DNA of 7,307 nucleotides from Bacteroidota bacterium (GTDB taxonomy: Bacteria; Bacteroidota; Bacteroidia; Bacteroidales; PUMT01), in contig PXAP01000285.1 in NCBI GenBank assembly GCA_003567115.1, positions 1 to 7,307 of the forward strand. Reading direction: 5' to 3'. Shown one piece after another: positions 4,664-7,307 of this stretch. A program made the translations under genes and the position numbers. Each line of letters begins with the position of its first letter. Position 1 is the stretch's first letter. The notes below the pieces were generated by a model, which did not search any database, was not told where the DNA came from, and was given only the letters and a program-made list of their open reading frames with translations.

Positions 4664-6958
4664 ATGGCTGAAAAAACATATACGCCTGTTTTTCTTTCCC
4701 CGGAAGGAGCAGATAACAATAACAACAAGACTCCCGGCGCTGCCTCAGTAAGGAAAAACTTCCCCCTGCTGCATATGTCCTGTGCTTCATGTGCTGCAAG
4801 TGCAGAGAATACTATTAAAGCTCAAAAAGGGATTGTAAATGCATCGGTAAATTTTGCCTCATCATCTGTGTCGGTCGAATATTTGCAGGACATTATAAAG
4901 GAAGCGGAAATTCAAAGTGCGTTACACTCTGCCGGGTTCGAGCTGGTTATTGAAGAGAGTGCGCAGCATTCCGAAGAACTGGACATGATGCGCCTTGATA
5001 ATTATGCCAGGCTGAAATTCAATACCCTGTGGGCAGGATTATTTGCCCTTCCGGTGGTCATTATCGGAATGTTCTACATGGATATGCCATATGCCAACGA
5101 GATCATGTGGATATTGTCGACCCCTGTGATCTTCTGGTTTGGAAAGGAATTCTATATAAACGCCTGGAAAAAGGCAAAACAACGCTCAGCCAACATGGAT
5201 ACCCTGGTTGCCATGGGTACGGGTGTCGCCTATATATTCAGCGTGTTCAATACCCTGTTTCCCGGGTTCTGGCATGCCAGGGGACAGCACGGACATGTCT
5301 ATTTTGAGGCGGCGGCTGTCATTGTGGCCTTTATCCTGCTTGGAAGGCTGCTTGAGGAAAAAGCAAAGGGAAACACCTCCTCGGCAATTAAAAAACTTAT
5401 GGGACTGCAGCCAAAGACAGTATCGGTAATAGATGAAGAAGGACAGCAAAAAGTTATTCCCATTGAAGAGGTAGAGAAAAATGATGTAATACTGGTCCGC
5501 CCGGGCGAAAAGATCGCGGTCGACGGGGAGGTAACCGAAGGAAGCTCATGGGTTGACGAGAGCATGCTGAGCGGCGAACCCGTTCCGGTTTTCAAAAACC
5601 AAAATGACAAAGTATTCTCAGGCACCATAAACCAGAAAGGGAGTTTCCGGTTCAGGGCGGAAAAAGTCGGCGGGGAAACCAGGTTGGCGCAAATTATAAG
5701 GCTGGTAAGGGATGCACAGGGCAGCAAGGCTCCGGTACAAAAAATGGTGGATAAAATTGCCGCTGTTTTTGTGCCCGTGGTTATTATTATAGCCCTGTTC
5801 TCACTTGGTGCCTGGCTGGTACTTGATGCGGCAAACGGATTTACTCTGGGGCTAATAGCATCGGCCACCGTGCTGGTAATAGCCTGTCCATGTGCACTGG
5901 GACTGGCAACGCCTACTGCCATAATGGTGGGTGTCGGCAAAGGTGCCGAAAACGGGATCCTTATCAAGGATGCCGAAAGTCTTGAGCTTTCGCGGAATGT
6001 GACTGCGGTGGTCCTGGATAAAACCGGTACCATAACCGAGGGCAGGCCGGTGGTAACAGATATCGAGTGGCTTGATAGCAATGACCGGCCAAAACAGGTA
6101 CTGCTCGGCATAGAGCAAAAATCAGAACATCCCCTGGCGGAAGCAATAGTGGCCCATTTTGAAAACCTGACTCCTGCGCCGGTCATAGGTTTTGAAAGTA
6201 TTACCGGAAAGGGTGCAAAAGCAGCAGCCGGCGGCCAAACCTACATGGTCGGGAACAGAAAACTGCTTGAGGAAAATAATATTATGTTCTGCACCGATCT
6301 GTTGGATAAAGCATCATCCTGGAGCAATGAATCCAAAACGGTGGTATGGCTGGCCGACAGTAAAAAAACCCTGGCTGCCATAGCTATTGCCGACCGGATA
6401 AAGGAAACATCCAAAGAGGCAGTAAGGCGGCTGCAGCAAATGGGAATCGATGTGTACATGATCACAGGCGATAATGAAACCACTGCGGCGGCCATCGCCA
6501 GGCAGGCCGGCGTACCGAACTACCGGGCAGAAGTGCTGCCTGAACAGAAAGCTGAATTTGTCAAAAAACTCCAGTCGGAAGGCAAAACCGTAGCCATGGT
6601 GGGCGACGGCATTAATGACAGCGCTGCCCTTGCACAGGCAGATGTGAGCATTGCCATGGGGAAAGGAAGTGATATTGCAATGGATGTGGCCAAAATGACA
6701 ATTATTTCTTCCGATCTCAATAAAATTCCAACCGCGATAAAACTGTCCAGGCATACTGTAACAACCATCAGGCAAAACCTGTTCTGGGCGTTTATTTACA
6801 ATATAATCGCAATCCCGGTTGCAGCAGGGATACTATATCCGGTGAACGGATTTTTATTGAACCCGATGGTTGCAGGCGCAGCCATGGCATTCAGCAGCGT
6901 GAGCGTAGTAAGCAACAGTCTGCGACTGAAAATGAAAAAAATGGTTCCCCGGATTTAA
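4664..6958 (+). CDS. copA: Cu(I)-exporting P1B-type ATPase, CopA family
   Basis: The 764-residue inner-membrane pump uses ATP to move Cu(I) out of the cytoplasm. Domains in order: one N-terminal metal-binding (HMA) domain with HMSCASC (Cys40, Cys43), membrane helices 1-4 (about 120-230), actuator domain with SGE (303-305) in place of the usual TGE, helices 5-6 with the CPC motif (Cys408-Pro-Cys410), phosphorylation site DKTGT (Asp452), SEHP (487-490), TGDN (601-604), GDGIND (647-652), then helices 7-8 with YN (712-713) and MAFSS (741-745). CPC, YN and MxxSS together are the Cu(I)-ATPase signature, and no key residue is missing. I chose the ATG at 4664 (MAEKTYTPVF). The frame is open from 4634 but adds nothing family-like. 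The 30-residue lead before the HMA domain is a polar linker rich in Asn. Upstream are the CopB-like ruins, with a 116-bp gap and no recognisable copper operator. No chaperone or regulator gene is linked. Confidence 0.95.
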   Translation: MAEKTYTPVFLSPEGADNNNNKTPGAASVRKNFPLLHMSCASCAASAENTIKAQKGIVNASVNFASSSVSVEYLQDIIKEAEIQSALHSAGFELVIEESAQHSEELDMMRLDNYARLKFNTLWAGLFALPVVIIGMFYMDMPYANEIMWILSTPVIFWFGKEFYINAWKKAKQRSANMDTLVAMGTGVAYIFSVFNTLFPGFWHARGQHGHVYFEAAAVIVAFILLGRLLEEKAKGNTSSAIKKLMGLQPKTVSVIDEEGQQKVIPIEEVEKNDVILVRPGEKIAVDGEVTEGSSWVDESMLSGEPVPVFKNQNDKVFSGTINQKGSFRFRAEKVGGETRLAQIIRLVRDAQGSKAPVQKMVDKIAAVFVPVVIIIALFSLGAWLVLDAANGFTLGLIASATVLVIACPCALGLATPTAIMVGVGKGAENGILIKDAESLELSRNVTAVVLDKTGTITEGRPVVTDIEWLDSNDRPKQVLLGIEQKSEHPLAEAIVAHFENLTPAPVIGFESITGKGAKAAAGGQTYMVGNRKLLEENNIMFCTDLLDKASSWSNESKTVVWLADSKKTLAAIAIADRIKETSKEAVRRLQQMGIDVYMITGDNETTAAAIARQAGVPNYRAEVLPEQKAEFVKKLQSEGKTVAMVGDGINDSAALAQADVSIAMGKGSDIAMDVAKMTIISSDLNKIPTAIKLSRHTVTTIRQNLFWAFIYNIIAIPVAAGILYPVNGFLLNPMVAGAAMAFSSVSVVSNSLRLKMKKMVPRI

Positions 6959-6962
6959 TGAG

Positions 6963-6999
6963 AATAAATTGTGTTTATCAAGCTTATTGGTTTTTTTTT
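6963..6999 (+). terminator. Possible weak intrinsic terminator after copA
   Basis: A run of nine T (6991-6999) follows AT-rich inverted repeats downstream of the copA stop. Either AATAA (6963-6967) pairs with TTATT (6984-6988), or ATAAA pairs with TTTAT around a TTGTG loop. The stems are only 5 A/T pairs, so the hairpin would be unstable. The T tract is the main evidence. Confidence 0.35.
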
Positions 7000-7142
7000 A
7001 TGATTGCAATGTGTTCGTATTCAGTATTTCACTGTGAGCCCTGCTTTTGACTTTTTCTGTGTTGTAATGATCATTTTCTTCTACTTGAGATCTATGCGGG
7101 TGAGCTCGACTTTGCGGGTCTATCCCTTAATGATCCCAATCA

Positions 7143-7307
7143 TTATCCTGGAAATAAGTTTGAAATTGCATACAACGGAATTACAGAAATTTTTCCGTAT
7201 TGAGTGAAGTTTTCAAGAGATATCCTGATTCCTTTGGGTGATTTTTTCTCATCAATAAAAAGGTTCAGGCTTTGCATCTTACCACTACTGCCCGATTTGA
7301 CTTCAAC
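7143..7307 (-). CDS. ATP-binding protein with DUF4143 domain, C-terminal end (enters from the right edge)
   Basis: On the minus strand the frame is open from the window edge to a TAA at 7143-7145 and gives the last 54 residues. It begins VEVKSGSSGKMQSLNLFIDE, continues KKSPKGIRISLENF, and ends VIPLYAISNLFPG. This is the characteristic tail of the AAA-type ATPases that carry a C-terminal DUF4143 domain, abundant in Bacteroidota. EVKSG corresponds to the ExK part of a PD-(D/E)XK-nuclease-like fold, and RISLENF followed by PLYAISNL is typical of the family end. The ATPase core lies outside the window, so its integrity cannot be judged. Its cellular role is poorly known. It converges with copA, with 184 bp between the stops. 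Confidence 0.82.
   Translation of the reverse strand, partial: VEVKSGSSGKMQSLNLFIDEKKSPKGIRISLENFTQYGKISVIPLYAISNLFPG

Noticed and set aside
5299..6186. Long minus-strand ORF of 295 codons inside copA
   Set aside because: It is antisense to conserved CopA motifs and very rich in Ser/Thr/Pro, typical of a shadow frame.
7004..7207. Plus-strand 67-codon ORF after copA
   Set aside because: It has no family resemblance and overlaps the convincing minus-strand DUF4143 tail. Its composition looks like translated AT-rich intergenic DNA.

Overview
The window looks like a chromosomal segment from a member of the Bacteroidota. The evidence is indirect: a porin-like outer membrane protein, a lipoprotein-type PQQ sugar dehydrogenase, the tail of a DUF4143-type ATPase, AT-rich leaders mostly without Shine-Dalgarno sequences, and one candidate TAnnTTTG-type -7 box. 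I cannot name a genus.

Layout, left to right. (1) 1-697, minus strand: N-terminal 232 residues of a secreted beta-barrel outer membrane protein, cut by the window edge. (2) 726-897: 43 perfectly phased tetranucleotide units (TTTG/ATTG/TTTA) ending 28 bp upstream of that gene's start codon. (3) About 900-1719: gene-poor DNA holding a doubtful 78-codon minus-strand ORF, a 55-bp relic of the 5' end of the copA gene found 3.3 kb further on, and a palindromic operator-like site. (4) 1720-2289, plus: an exported Cu/Zn superoxide dismutase with all metal ligands. (5) 2348-3568, minus: a PQQ-dependent aldose sugar dehydrogenase lipoprotein, convergent with the dismutase. (6) 3836-4547: two adjacent pseudogenes, an Fe/Mn superoxide dismutase and a CopB-like P-type ATPase. 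Each keeps its two ends and lacks its middle. The second contains a 33-bp tandem repeat encoding a histidine-rich segment. (7) 4664-6958, plus: an apparently intact CopA-type Cu(I)-exporting P1B-ATPase. (8) 7143-7307, minus: the last 54 codons of a DUF4143-type ATP-binding protein.

The common theme is copper and superoxide handling. An intact CopA and an intact Cu/Zn-SOD sit beside the ruins of a second copper-type ATPase and of an Fe/Mn-SOD, and a fragment of copA lies upstream of the Cu/Zn-SOD gene. My inference is that this was a larger metal and oxidative-stress island that has been rearranged and pruned. I see no transposase, CRISPR array, tRNA or rRNA, and no convincing new multi-gene system. 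The most notable signals are the long tetranucleotide tract beside a surface-protein gene, the paired middle-deleted pseudogenes, and the copA relic.
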